Part shown: in pieces, positions 19,094 to 26,234 of the stretch
Layout: each line of letters opens with the position of its first letter
Position numbering within the stretch: position 1 is the stretch's first letter
NCBI RefSeq assembly: GCF_947501665.1
Contig: NZ_CANMWS010000010.1
Coordinates: forward strand, 62,001-126,000
Length of the DNA stretch: 64,000 bases
Direction of reading: 5' to 3'
Source of the DNA: an uncultured Shewanella sp.
GTDB lineage: Bacteria > Pseudomonadota > Gammaproteobacteria > Enterobacterales > Shewanellaceae
Notes under the pieces: generated by a model
What the model saw: the letters and a program-made list of their open reading frames with translations, nothing else
Told to the model about the DNA's origin: nothing
Databases searched by the model: none
Position numbers and translations under genes: made by a program

Positions 19094-19318
19094 TTAGACT
19101 GGGAATTTTGTCATCATTATTTGTTGAGTAAAACATTCATTATAACTTTGTTCTCCACAGACTCTTTTTCGAAAGTCACTGGATTGACTGTATTGTTTAT
19201 TAAATCCATGTACTCTTCTTTCCATATATTCTTTTTGTATTCTTTTTGTTATTTCTGAACTCAACTTATATTGTCCACCACAAATATTAAATAGTGAATT
19301 TTTATGTATGACATTCAT
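19094..19318 (-). CDS. Double-Gly leader peptide, C-x7-C family, member 1
   Basis: The 74-residue precursor has the leader MNVIHKNSLFNICGG (15 residues) and a charged core. The core ends with the family motif F-N-K-Q-Y at residues 39-43, then F-R-K-R-V-C (C54) and Y-N-E-C-F (C62). The same Cys spacing of seven occurs in the next three genes. It should be processed by the C39 exporter encoded downstream. It does not resemble any bacteriocin I know; a bacteriocin, signal or helper peptide role is inference. The genes are only 6 to 50 bp apart. Confidence 0.75.
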   Translation of the reverse strand: MNVIHKNSLFNICGGQYKLSSEITKRIQKEYMERRVHGFNKQYSQSSDFRKRVCGEQSYNECFTQQIMMTKFPV

Positions 19319-19324
19319 TTATTG

Positions 19325-19534
19325 TCATCTCGATAAAACATATTTAATATGCAATCTATCTTGAAAACATTGCTCATAATTTTTATTTTTGCAATTAGAT
19401 TCTCTATATTCTTTTGATTTGTAATTTTTATCAAAGTCTGCTCTTTCTTTTATACGAATTTCTTTAGTGAGTGGTGGACGCCAAAGAATTCCACCAACAA
19501 CGCTGGATAATTTATCACTGTTAATAATGTTCAT
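19325..19534 (-). CDS. Double-Gly leader peptide, C-x7-C family, member 2
   Basis: The 69-residue precursor has the leader MNIINSDKLSSVVGG (15 residues). The core is basic, with FDKNYKSKEYRESNC (C48) and YEQCF (C56), sharing the aromatic-Lys-Tyr and C-x7-C layout of its neighbours. It overlaps no gene and is 6 bp upstream of member 1, so it is probably co-translated. The leader is the part most similar to other double-Gly peptides. Core activity unknown. Confidence 0.75.
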   Translation of the reverse strand: MNIINSDKLSSVVGGILWRPPLTKEIRIKERADFDKNYKSKEYRESNCKNKNYEQCFQDRLHIKYVLSR

Positions 19535-19539
19535 TTGTT

Positions 19540-19734
19540 CTACTTCATAATGTATTCAAGTTGCAATGCTGCTTGGTAGCATTCGGTATAATTGCGTTCC
19601 TTACAGAATGATTGCTTATATTCTGTATTACTATATCTTTTATCAAAAACAATCTTGAACTTGTGTCTAAAACCTGTAGGTTTGGCATATCCGCCAACAA
19701 TATTTAAAAGGTAAGTTGATTTTAATTCTTTCAT
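19540..19734 (-). CDS. Double-Gly leader peptide, C-x7-C family, member 3
   Basis: I place the start at ATG 19734 rather than further upstream. AAGGGA lies just before it, and it gives the leader MKELKSTYLLNIVGG, again exactly 15 residues. A longer reading to 19788 would overlap the previous gene and add a hydrophobic stretch. The 64-residue product has FDKRYSNTEYKQSFC (C44) and YTECY (C52), the same pattern as its neighbours. Export by the linked C39 transporter is likely; function unknown. Confidence 0.7.
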   Translation of the reverse strand: MKELKSTYLLNIVGGYAKPTGFRHKFKIVFDKRYSNTEYKQSFCKERNYTECYQAALQLEYIMK

Positions 19735-19784
19735 TTTTCCCTTCATCATAAATGTGATGGTAATTAATTTTTTATTTATAAAAA

Positions 19785-20042
19785 TCACATTGGAAATACA
19801 AGTGATGATATTTTTTTACTTAAACACTGATTGTAATTTAGTTCACCACAATAGTCTTTTCTAAATTTATCTGATTTATATTTTTCATTAAAAAACTCTA
19901 TATTACTTTTTATTATTCGGTTGTTGCGATCACTTTCAATTTTTTTAAATATGATTTTTGGATCCTGTTTTTTTTGCACATTTTTAGAATGTATCGTGCC
20001 ACCACAAACTTGCAATTGTTTGTATTGGGTCATTAATTTCAT
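19785..20042 (-). CDS. Double-Gly leader peptide, C-x7-C family, member 4
   Basis: The 85-residue precursor has the leader MKLMTQYKQLQVCGG (15 residues) and a longer Lys/Ile-rich core of 70 residues. The family motif appears at its end: FNEKYKSDKFRKDYC (C65) and YNQCL (C73). It is the largest of the four. The extra N-terminal core segment (about residues 20-48) is helical in pattern. Ribosome site GGAATTC is weak. The protein would be secreted after cleavage behind Gly15. Role unknown. Confidence 0.72.
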   Translation of the reverse strand: MKLMTQYKQLQVCGGTIHSKNVQKKQDPKIIFKKIESDRNNRIIKSNIEFFNEKYKSDKFRKDYCGELNYNQCLSKKISSLVFPM

Positions 20043-20159
20043 TTTATTGAATTCCTGTTTTATTGTGAAGAAATATTTAGGTGAATACTAGTTTAATAGG
20101 CCTAGTACATCTATTAATATATTTTTTATCTACATCAGAAAGAGTGATATAACTAATCT

Positions 20160-20184
20160 CCTAGGTTCGAACATTAAACCTAGG
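20160..20184 (-). terminator. Hairpin at the end of the 20180-20419 gene
   Basis: The inverted repeat CCTAGGTT / AACCTAGG (20160-20167 and 20177-20184) overlaps the stop codon of the peptide gene. Downstream on the minus strand the sequence is AGATTAGTT, so the T-run is poor. It may be a weak terminator. Confidence 0.35.
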
Positions 20185-20419
20185 ATCTTCTAGGGTGATC
20201 CAGCCTCTTAAGCGATTTTATTTCTCTTTTTAAAGGACGTTTTATCATAAATTTCCCTGAATTATCGATCACACATAACGATGGAAATTCTTTACAAAAA
20301 TGACGTTTATGCATATTTTCCTCGTGCTTTATGAAATCATTGTATTGTTCTATTTTTGAGCGCATTTTTACAGTACCACCAATAATATGATGTTGTTGTT
20401 TATTTGTAATGTTTATCAT
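20180..20419 (-). CDS. Double-Gly leader peptide, C-x6-C variant
   Basis: The 79-residue precursor has the leader MINITNKQQHHIIGG (15 residues). The core is Lys/Arg/His-rich and has two Cys at 42 and 49 in HFCKEFPSLCV, a spacing of six rather than seven. It lacks the N-Y-x-E/Q-C signature of the four downstream peptides, so it is at best a distant relative. It lies in the same direction and is separated from both neighbours by hairpins. It may be exported by the C39 transporter. Function unknown. Confidence 0.68.
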   Translation of the reverse strand: MINITNKQQHHIIGGTVKMRSKIEQYNDFIKHEENMHKRHFCKEFPSLCVIDNSGKFMIKRPLKREIKSLKRLDHPRRS

Positions 20420-20473
20420 TAATATTATTTCCAGTAAATGTGTAGTTGATGATGCTTGAATTCAATGTGATTA

Positions 20474-20505
20474 TCATGAGTTAGTTTCAGGTCACTAACC
20501 CATGA
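20474..20505 (-). terminator. Hairpin after the 20539-20877 bacteriocin-like gene
   Basis: The arms TCATGAGTTAGT and ACTAACCCATGA pair with one mismatch around an 8-base loop. It lies just after the stop codon of the upstream gene on the minus strand. A good T-run is absent, so this is a modest call. Confidence 0.4.
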
Positions 20506-20538
20506 GAACTATAATATAATTACTTTGAATTATATCTT

Positions 20539-20877
20539 TTAATTTGGCCAATAACGATTACGGTTGGATATTCCGCTAGAGGGTCTACTTTGATAATTAG
20601 TAGGTCTATTATTGCAAGCATAAGTAACAGCTCCGCTTACAACAGGGCCTGAATATCCTGAAACAAGAGGTCCCGCTGGCGCTGTAATTACCCGTGTTGC
20701 TGCGCCTGATAATGTACCTAAAACAGCACAGCCAATTCTACCATTGCCCGTTGCATGTGCCATAGTTGCAGCACCTGCACTAGTGCCAAGATTGGTTTGT
20801 GCAGTTGGATATCGATTCTTTATACCTTTTTTCCCGCCAATAATACTGTTTTTTTCTTGATGTGAAATATTGCGCAT
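20539..20877 (-). CDS. Colicin-V-like bacteriocin precursor with two-Cys loop
   Basis: The 112-residue precursor has the leader MRNISHQEKNSIIGG (15 residues). The core is Gly/Ala-rich with small-residue membrane-like segments between two Cys (C50 and C88), followed by C-N-N, then a Ser/Pro/Asn tail ending NRYWPN. The bacteriocin-like gene at 23549 and the broken gene at 24078 share this layout, including the late Trp-Pro. This resembles class II microcins such as colicin V in composition. An AAAGGAAC ribosome site precedes the ATG. The 4-helix protein encoded just upstream is a candidate immunity protein. Confidence 0.78.
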   Translation of the reverse strand: MRNISHQEKNSIIGGKKGIKNRYPTAQTNLGTSAGAATMAHATGNGRIGCAVLGTLSGAATRVITAPAGPLVSGYSGPVVSGAVTYACNNRPTNYQSRPSSGISNRNRYWPN

Positions 20878-20997
20878 CTTTGTTCCTTTTAATGTAGTAA
20901 ACGAATAAAAAATACTTTGTAAACTTATTTTATGTTAAGTTTTAATTGTTGAAGTTAAATAATGCATTGGTGTTTTGATATAAATGATGTTATAAGA

Positions 20998-21402
20998 TTA
21001 TTTTTTAAAATAATCATTTTTTAAGTAACCTATTTCTTCAAAAACATACATCATCATTGGTAAGGTCAAGTATGTGATGAGCCCACTAGAGTAGGCGCAA
21101 ATTGAAAGTGTATACCATGGGTAGTAATGTATATCTGTTTTTTTTTGAGGTTTTATTTTCATAATCATATACTCTAAAATAGATTTTTTTGTATGCTCTT
21201 TAATATAGTAGGCCGTTAATATATTGATTACAGTAAATTGTATGCTACTTAAGAATATTATGTAAGCAATCTTAAGAATTATATCGTAACCTGTATCTTG
21301 ATTATAATCTAAATAAAAACCAATATTATAATTTACAACGTCTATACTTAATCCAATTATGAGTGAAATACCAAACATTAATATTACATGAAATTTATTC
21401 AT
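20998..21402 (-). CDS. Small four-helix membrane protein, candidate immunity protein
   Basis: The 134-residue protein is hydrophobic with about four membrane helices and a charged loop (KIKPQKKTD). It has no domain I recognise. The last helix SSGLITYLTLPMMMYVFEEI matches SGYITLFVIPMMLLVIIE in the small membrane protein at 24988, so the two are related. Both sit beside a bacteriocin-like gene, the usual place for an immunity gene. It lies between the bacteriocin-like gene and the HlyD-type gene, reading the same way. The immunity role is inference. Confidence 0.65.
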   Translation of the reverse strand: MNKFHVILMFGISLIIGLSIDVVNYNIGFYLDYNQDTGYDIILKIAYIIFLSSIQFTVINILTAYYIKEHTKKSILEYMIMKIKPQKKTDIHYYPWYTLSICAYSSGLITYLTLPMMMYVFEEIGYLKNDYFKK

Positions 21403-21434
21403 TATTTATTCTCAAAAATTTAAATGGTTTATCT

Positions 21435-22676
21435 TTAATAACCTTTAAGGATGTAAAGCGGTTCTAATAGCCATTCAAATAGGCTTCTATTATCTGTGAT
21501 AATGTCAGCGTGCAATAACATCCCTGGAATTAACTGTGTATGATTACCATAGGCATTAATGTATTGCTGGTGCAATTTAGCTTTAATTTTATATACAGGT
21601 TCGTTAAATGATAACTTATGATTAGTTTCTGCTGCGAAAACAATATTTTTTGAGATATGCGATACATCCCCCTTAGTGACCCCAAACTTCTGAAAAGGAA
21701 ATGCATCAAATTTGAAATTAACTTCATCACCTTGCTTAATGAAGCCAATTGCTCGAGTAGGAACGTATATCTCAGCTTGTAACTCTGAATGATCAGGCAG
21801 AATACTGACTAAATAGTCACCTTGAGATGCGAATTCTCCAATCGCTAGTTTTATTGATGTTACTGTGCCTGATACTGCTGATTTAAGGATTAATTCATTG
21901 TTTTCTTGTATATTGAATTTACTGGCTAAAAGTTGTGATACTTCAATATTGAGTTGATTAATCTGTTGCTCTTTTTCATAAGGTATTTTCACTAATTCAT
22001 TATTCAGGTTAGCAATTTCAGCTTCTGATTTCAGTATTCTGGTACTATGCTCTTGGATCCGTTGCTGTAAATCTAGCACGATATCAAGGTGCTCTGTGAC
22101 TTCATTTTTACTGACATTGCCTTTTAAAGAGAGTGAAGTCATATTTTTTAAACGTGTTTTTGCGATCAATAATCTTTCATTAAGGAACAGACTTTGTTGT
22201 TCGAGCTCTTTATTTTCTTTAATTAAAATATTTTTCATTGTTACTGCTTGCTCTTTTTTTTGAGCAAATAACAAGGATACTTGCTTTATTTGATTGTTGA
22301 CTATCGCTATTTGAAGATCTGCTTCTCGTAATTTCGCTTTATCGACACTAATAGATTCTTCTACATATTTATAGCTAGAGACTGTGAGCAAGTTGTCACC
22401 CAATTCAACATGATCACCTTCTTTAATATTAAGTTGGCTGACAATACCATTGACATGAGAGTAGACTTTGGAAATACCATTGGTAGGGATTAAGTATCCC
22501 GTGACTTTTTCTTTTTTTGCATAGGAATTTGTAAAAAGGAATAAAATAATTGTAATAGTAGCTAGCAATATAAAAAGTAAAATATAACTCAGTGATATAG
22601 GAGTGACTATTAATGCTTTACTGAAATATTGATTTTTAGTTTTGTTTAATACTTCTTTTCTAAATAGACTTGCCAT
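21435..22676 (-). CDS. HlyD/CvaA-type membrane fusion protein for bacteriocin export
   Basis: The 413-residue protein has one N-terminal membrane anchor (about residues 27-50), a lipoyl-like half motif GYLIPTNGISKVYSHVNGIVSQLNIKEGDHVELGDNLLTV, a long coiled-coil (about residues 95-220) and a second lipoyl half ELILKSAVSGTVTSIKLAIGEFASQGD. The order fits the adaptor of type I secretion systems for microcins (CvaA, MchE). It would link the C39 exporter to TolC, which is not in the window. It is the first gene of the minus-strand half of the island, with AAGGATGG before its ATG. Confidence 0.9.
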   Translation of the reverse strand: MASLFRKEVLNKTKNQYFSKALIVTPISLSYILLFILLATITIILFLFTNSYAKKEKVTGYLIPTNGISKVYSHVNGIVSQLNIKEGDHVELGDNLLTVSSYKYVEESISVDKAKLREADLQIAIVNNQIKQVSLLFAQKKEQAVTMKNILIKENKELEQQSLFLNERLLIAKTRLKNMTSLSLKGNVSKNEVTEHLDIVLDLQQRIQEHSTRILKSEAEIANLNNELVKIPYEKEQQINQLNIEVSQLLASKFNIQENNELILKSAVSGTVTSIKLAIGEFASQGDYLVSILPDHSELQAEIYVPTRAIGFIKQGDEVNFKFDAFPFQKFGVTKGDVSHISKNIVFAAETNHKLSFNEPVYKIKAKLHQQYINAYGNHTQLIPGMLLHADIITDNRSLFEWLLEPLYILKGY

Positions 22677-23156
22677 TTTTGTTATCCATCCTTGGATGAT
22701 TTATATATATAACCATAAATCAACATCCTTTAATTCTCGAAGCATTATCCATTTAAACTTGATATTGTCAACAATAAAAGAGTAATGTTTTAAATATTTT
22801 ATTTTGTTAATTTAGTTATTCTTAATTTGTTTGACTTTTGTATAGTATTTTTTGTTTGTGAAATTCATTATTATTTTCGTGGTTAATACACTAAGTATTA
22901 GTTATTGGATTATTATTGATATTGGATTTCTAAAAATGAAAGTAAAGTTTGTAAGTGTGCCCACCCTTATATCCATTCATTGTGTCCGATATAAGTAACA
23001 TTCTATTCATTATAGATAAAAATTAGCGTAACTTCATTTAATAATAAGTAGTTAAGTTAGTACTTAACTGCAATCAGTGATTAATGTTTTTTAGTTTTCT
23101 CCATGGGATTTTATTATTTATTAATTCAAAGTGGAGGCGAATTAAAGAGGTGTAGA
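22677..23156. promoter_or_regulatory. Divergent intergenic region of the bacteriocin island
   Basis: About 480 bp of very AT-rich DNA separates the minus-strand half of the island from the plus-strand half. Promoters for both should be here. No reading frame longer than about 20 codons is convincing, and no clear operator was found. Confidence 0.45.
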
Positions 23157-23522
23157 TTGAAAATTAATATTAAGTTTTATCTGATTTTATCAATATCATT
23201 ATGCCTAGGTTTTTTAGGTGAGATAACGATTAACTTTTTAAATAATTTTAATGACTATGGGTTTATTAATAGGCTTTCTGTTTTAATCATATATATGTTG
23301 ATAGTAACAATTTTGATTGCAGCCATAAAAGGACATGATATAAAAGTAAGAGTGTTAAGCTTATTTTCAAATGATGATAATTCAAAAGGTTCTATTTTTT
23401 GGTTGAAAATAGGCTTTATATTTTTTTGCGCAACTTTTGTTGGGCAGTCTATAGGTTATTTTATTTTTCTTGCACTCGTTTTTTCAGTATATGAGAATTA
23501 CCGAGTGCTCACTAAAGAATAA
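23157..23522 (+). CDS. Small membrane protein, candidate immunity protein
   Basis: I choose TTG at 23157 as the start because AAAGAGG lies 6 bp upstream; the ATG at 23103 has no ribosome site. The product of about 121 residues has three to four hydrophobic helices (FYLILSISLCLGFLGEI, LSVLIIYMLIVTILIAAI, IGFIFFCATFVGQSIGYFIFLALVF) and no known domain. It is 26 bp upstream of a double-Gly bacteriocin-like gene, so an immunity role is plausible but unproven. No clear similarity to the other small membrane proteins in the island was found. Confidence 0.6.
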   Translation: MKINIKFYLILSISLCLGFLGEITINFLNNFNDYGFINRLSVLIIYMLIVTILIAAIKGHDIKVRVLSLFSNDDNSKGSIFWLKIGFIFFCATFVGQSIGYFIFLALVFSVYENYRVLTKE

Positions 23523-23548
23523 AATATCATTTAATAAGGTGATTTACT

Positions 23549-23914
23549 ATGAAAAATATTAATATACTTGAGCAACATTCCGTTAAAGGTGGAGGAAAAG
23601 GAACAAGAATTGGTGTCCCTGCAGCTTCAGCGGTAGGCTCTGGAGTTACAGGAAGCTGTAGTACAATTGGCACTCTTGCCGGCATTGCAGCTGGTGCACC
23701 ATTTGGACCTGTTATTGGTGCGGGTATGGCAAGCGCAATGAGTAATATGGTTAGTCAGGGTTGTGCTAATGGTGCTGTAAAGCATCCAAGAAATTCTAAT
23801 CCTAGCATTCCTAAAAACGGAGGTGGTTATTGGCCAACACAGGGCTGGAGCGGTTCTGGCGTCCGCCAAGCAGGCTCCGGCCGCGGGTCTAGACTCAAGC
23901 TGTCACCAGAGTAA
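23549..23914 (+). CDS. Colicin-V-like bacteriocin precursor with two-Cys loop and Trp-Pro tail
   Basis: The 121-residue precursor has the leader MKNINILEQHSVKGG (15 residues). The core has VTGSC (C37), a Gly/Ala-rich hydrophobic segment GTLAGIAAGAPFGPVIGAG and a second Cys in VSQGCANG (C72). A Pro/Asn/Gly-rich tail with YWPTQGW follows. The layout matches the peptide at 20539 and the broken gene at 24078. An AAGGTG site precedes the ATG. The stop codon opens a duplicated segment that reappears after the gene at 25628. Microcin-like membrane activity is inference. Confidence 0.78.
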   Translation: MKNINILEQHSVKGGGKGTRIGVPAASAVGSGVTGSCSTIGTLAGIAAGAPFGPVIGAGMASAMSNMVSQGCANGAVKHPRNSNPSIPKNGGGYWPTQGWSGSGVRQAGSGRGSRLKLSPE

Positions 23915-24142
23915 ATAAATACAATGTCTAGATGAAATGCCCTATTAGCTATTAATAGGTGGTTGTTAGGTTTTTGTTTGACTATGCACATACTCTAAAC
24001 CCTAGGGGTTAGCTAACCAATTGATATATAACTACATGTGTAATTATTTTAACCAATTAATGTGTAGGAGCATAATAATGTTAGAGAACATTTCAAAACA
24101 GTTAAAGAATGTGGGTTTAAATGCTTGCTTAAACAATGACAG
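23908..24142 (+). repeat. Segmental duplication, copy 1
   Basis: This 235-bp segment covers the last codons and stop of one bacteriocin gene, the spacer, and the first 21 codons of the gene starting at 24078. It closely matches 25951-26234, but lacks about 45 bp of the spacer, including the left arm of the terminator. It ends exactly where the 24078 gene stops resembling the 26170 gene. Confidence 0.85.
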
Positions 24143-24400
24143 CAAAATCTTGCTGGTCAGTCACTAGGCGGAGCTTCTGGGTGTGACATCGCAGGAGGAG
24201 CTATAACTTTGGGCTTTACTTTAGTTGGTCGACCTTTTGTTGGCGGTGTGATTGGGCAGCAAATAGCTAATGGGTGTAATAACCCCAAGCCAGACAAACC
24301 ATTTCCTCATGGACAACGTTGGCCGACACCCCATTTTAATGGGCGAAGTAGGAATCCTTTTAGTTATCGTAGAGATGACATTTTAACCTGTGGTCGATAA
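24078..24400 (+). pseudogene. Chimeric, frameshifted remnant: immunity-like start joined to a colicin-V-like core
   Basis: The ATG at 24078 encodes MLENISKQLKNVGLNACLNN, almost identical to the start of the intact gene at 26170, then stops at 24167. From about 24143 another frame encodes a colicin-V-like core: LAGQSLGG, then ASGCDIAGGAITLGF, VGGVIGQQIANGCNN and RWPTPHF. The GG-ASG-x-DIA start resembles mature colicin V (GG-ASGRDIA). The two halves are out of frame and the core has lost its leader, so this looks like a deletion fusion between two genes of the island. The break coincides with the end of the duplicated segment. Confidence 0.72.
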
Positions 24401-24546
24401 CAAGCGGCAGATTAGGAAGTCTGAAGCTTGATATGAAATTAAGATTACATTCGATTATGTTTATGCCTATTTGACTTCTTGAAAGGCATGTATCTAGGTT
24501 GTTAACTTTAATTTTTGTTACATTATTTTCAATAAAAGGAAGCATT

Positions 24547-24810
24547 ATGAAAGAAATAAATTTGCTAATACAAGATGTTATTTTTGGTGGGAAAGGAAAA
24601 ATGACAACAGGTATTAATAGTTCACATGGTAGTAAAACTCGTGTCGGTGGTGGCGCCGGTGGCGCAGCTGGTGTCGGTGGTGGCGTTCGTGTTAATCGAG
24701 TTGGTGCTGCTGGTGTCGGTGGCGGCGTTCGTCTTAATCGAGTCGGTGGTGGCGTCAGTGGTGGAGTATCTGGTGGCGGTGCTAGTGGAAATTATAGATA
24801 TAATCGATGA
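24547..24810 (+). CDS. Gly-rich double-Gly leader peptide with internal repeats
   Basis: The start ATG 24547 has AAGGAAG upstream and gives the leader MKEINLLIQDVIFGG, exactly 15 residues. The 72-residue core is nearly all Gly, Val, Ala, Arg and Asn and contains two copies of a 14-residue unit (A-G-V-G-G-G-V-R-x-N-R-V-G). No Cys is present. It should be exported by the C39 transporter. Such a Gly-rich basic core is unusual for a bacteriocin; no modification enzyme is encoded nearby. Function unknown. Confidence 0.68.
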   Translation: MKEINLLIQDVIFGGKGKMTTGINSSHGSKTRVGGGAGGAAGVGGGVRVNRVGAAGVGGGVRLNRVGGGVSGGVSGGGASGNYRYNR

Positions 24811-24987
24811 ATATTTGGTTATTTAGTAGCATATGTCGATGGGAAAATTATTCTGTAAGGATAATATAGTTAGACTTATTTGTCTTGTTGTCTGATTTTA
24901 TCTTTTAATTGTTCAAGTATGGATTTCCTTCTGGAGAGTAGTAGACTTATGATAGCTTGTATTTATAATATGTTTTAAGGGTTACTC

Positions 24988-25377
24988 ATGAAAAAATTTA
25001 ATTTTTTTTCCGTTGCCGTATTAAGTTTACTCTTGTTGTTATACAGTATTGCTGTTGATTTAATTTTAACAGGGAAAATATATGACATTTATTTCAAATG
25101 GCCAAGTATGAACTTTAATGTTTTTTTCATGCTATTAGGTTTGATTGTATTTTATTCTTGTTTTTCTGTATTTTTCAACTTTAATTTTGTTAAATTGATT
25201 ATGGGAAAATGCTACCCTCAAACTGCTTTTTTTGGAAGTAAATATAGGTTGGTACCAGTTGGTACTGTATTTTATTTATTTGTTTCTGGTTATATAACAC
25301 TTTTCGTCATTCCTATGATGTTATTGGTCATTATTGAGTGTTCATATTTGTGCTTTATACGTAAAGAAATAAATTGA
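24988..25377 (+). CDS. Small membrane protein, candidate immunity protein (paralogue of the 20998 gene)
   Basis: The 129-residue hydrophobic protein has three to four helices and ends with SGYITLFVIPMMLLVIIECSYL, which aligns with SGLITYLTLPMMMYVFEEIGYL of the protein encoded at 20998. AAGGG precedes the ATG. It lies between two Gly-rich leader-peptide genes, so it may protect the producer from one of them. No known domain. The immunity function is inferred only from size, membrane nature and position. Confidence 0.62.
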   Translation: MKKFNFFSVAVLSLLLLLYSIAVDLILTGKIYDIYFKWPSMNFNVFFMLLGLIVFYSCFSVFFNFNFVKLIMGKCYPQTAFFGSKYRLVPVGTVFYLFVSGYITLFVIPMMLLVIIECSYLCFIRKEIN

Positions 25378-25627
25378 ATTTAATGTAAGTTTATAATTTT
25401 CATCTTGATACAATGTGAAGTTTTTCAATTCTTTTATTCATCATCGTTGATGTAATAAGGACTCGTGAATTTTGGGGTGAGAACTTATAAAGGTAGTGGC
25501 TTGAAATAGCGCTATCCATTTTCTGTCAGGTAATAGTTATATTATTTAAGCTCGATTACCAAAATGAATACTAGATAATTTATCTCAAGTAATTATCAAA
25601 TAAAAATCGTTTTTTAAAGGATGTAAA

Positions 25628-25957
25628 ATGCAAGAATTATGTATTAAAGAAACTAAAGCTATTTCAGCAGGACTTGGTAATTTTGTTGCAGGTTATGTAG
25701 GAGGAAAAATTATCGACAAAGCTTGGGATGAATGGAAAGCAAGTGAACAATACAAAAAAAATATTCGAGATATGGAGAAAAACTCAGCCTATTACCGTTG
25801 GGTTACAGGTAAAAGTAATCCTGCTAGACCAAATCAACCTAAAGGTGGAAATGGTGGAAATATAGGTGGCGGTGGTTTTGGGGGGAGTGGTGGTTTTGGG
25901 GGTAGTGGTGGTTTTGGCGGTGGTCATGGTCATACATTTAAGATATATGCAGAGTAA
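25628..25957 (+). CDS. Gly-repeat leader peptide with Ala-Gly cleavage site
   Basis: The 109-residue product starts MQELCIKETKAISAG, again 15 residues, but ends in Ala-Gly rather than Gly-Gly. The core has a short Gly/Ala segment (LGNFVAGYVGGKI), a charged helical part and a C-terminal Gly-rich tract with three copies of G-G-F-G-G-S/G, then HGHTFKIYAE. An AAAGGATG site precedes the ATG. Composition resembles Gly-rich microcins only superficially. It ends inside the second copy of the duplicated segment. Activity unknown. Confidence 0.65.
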   Translation: MQELCIKETKAISAGLGNFVAGYVGGKIIDKAWDEWKASEQYKKNIRDMEKNSAYYRWVTGKSNPARPNQPKGGNGGNIGGGGFGGSGGFGGSGGFGGGHGHTFKIYAE

Positions 25958-26234
25958 ATAAACACAACGCCTAGATTAAATGCCCTATTAGCTATTAATA
26001 GGTTGTATTTTAAGTAAAATATAATTAACAACCATCTACTTAAGTAGGTGGTTGTTAAGTTTTTGTGTGACAATGAACATAGTCTAAAGCCTAACCGTGA
26101 TAGTTATCTATTTGATATATAACTACATGTGTAATTATTTTAACCAATTAATGTTGTAGGAACATAACAATGTTAGAGAATATTTCAAAACAGTTAAATA
26201 ATGTGGGTTTTAATGCTTGCTTAAACAATGACAG
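25951..26234 (+). repeat. Segmental duplication, copy 2 (complete)
   Basis: The partner of 23908-24142. It includes the stop region of the Gly-repeat peptide, the spacer with a full terminator hairpin, and the first 21 codons of the gene at 26170. Its extra part relative to copy 1 is the left arm of the terminator. Confidence 0.85.
26027..26066 (+). terminator. Rho-independent terminator in the duplicated spacer
   Basis: The arms AACAACCATCTACTT and AAGTAGGTGGTTGTT (26027-26056) pair almost perfectly and are followed by AAGTTTTTG on the plus strand. The first copy of the duplication keeps only the right arm, so termination there is probably lost. Confidence 0.75.

Noticed and set aside
23103..23156. 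Upstream ATG start for the small membrane protein
   Set aside because: No ribosome site at 23103, whereas TTG 23157 has AAAGAGG at the right distance.
24078..24167. A 29-residue double-Gly peptide
   Set aside because: The sequence has no Gly-Gly site and equals the start of the membrane protein at 26170, so it is a truncated gene start and not a leader.
24626..24826. A hydrophobic Val-rich frame inside the Gly-rich peptide gene
   Set aside because: It is the +1 shadow of the Gly-repeat codons; the peptide with a leader and ribosome site is in the other frame.
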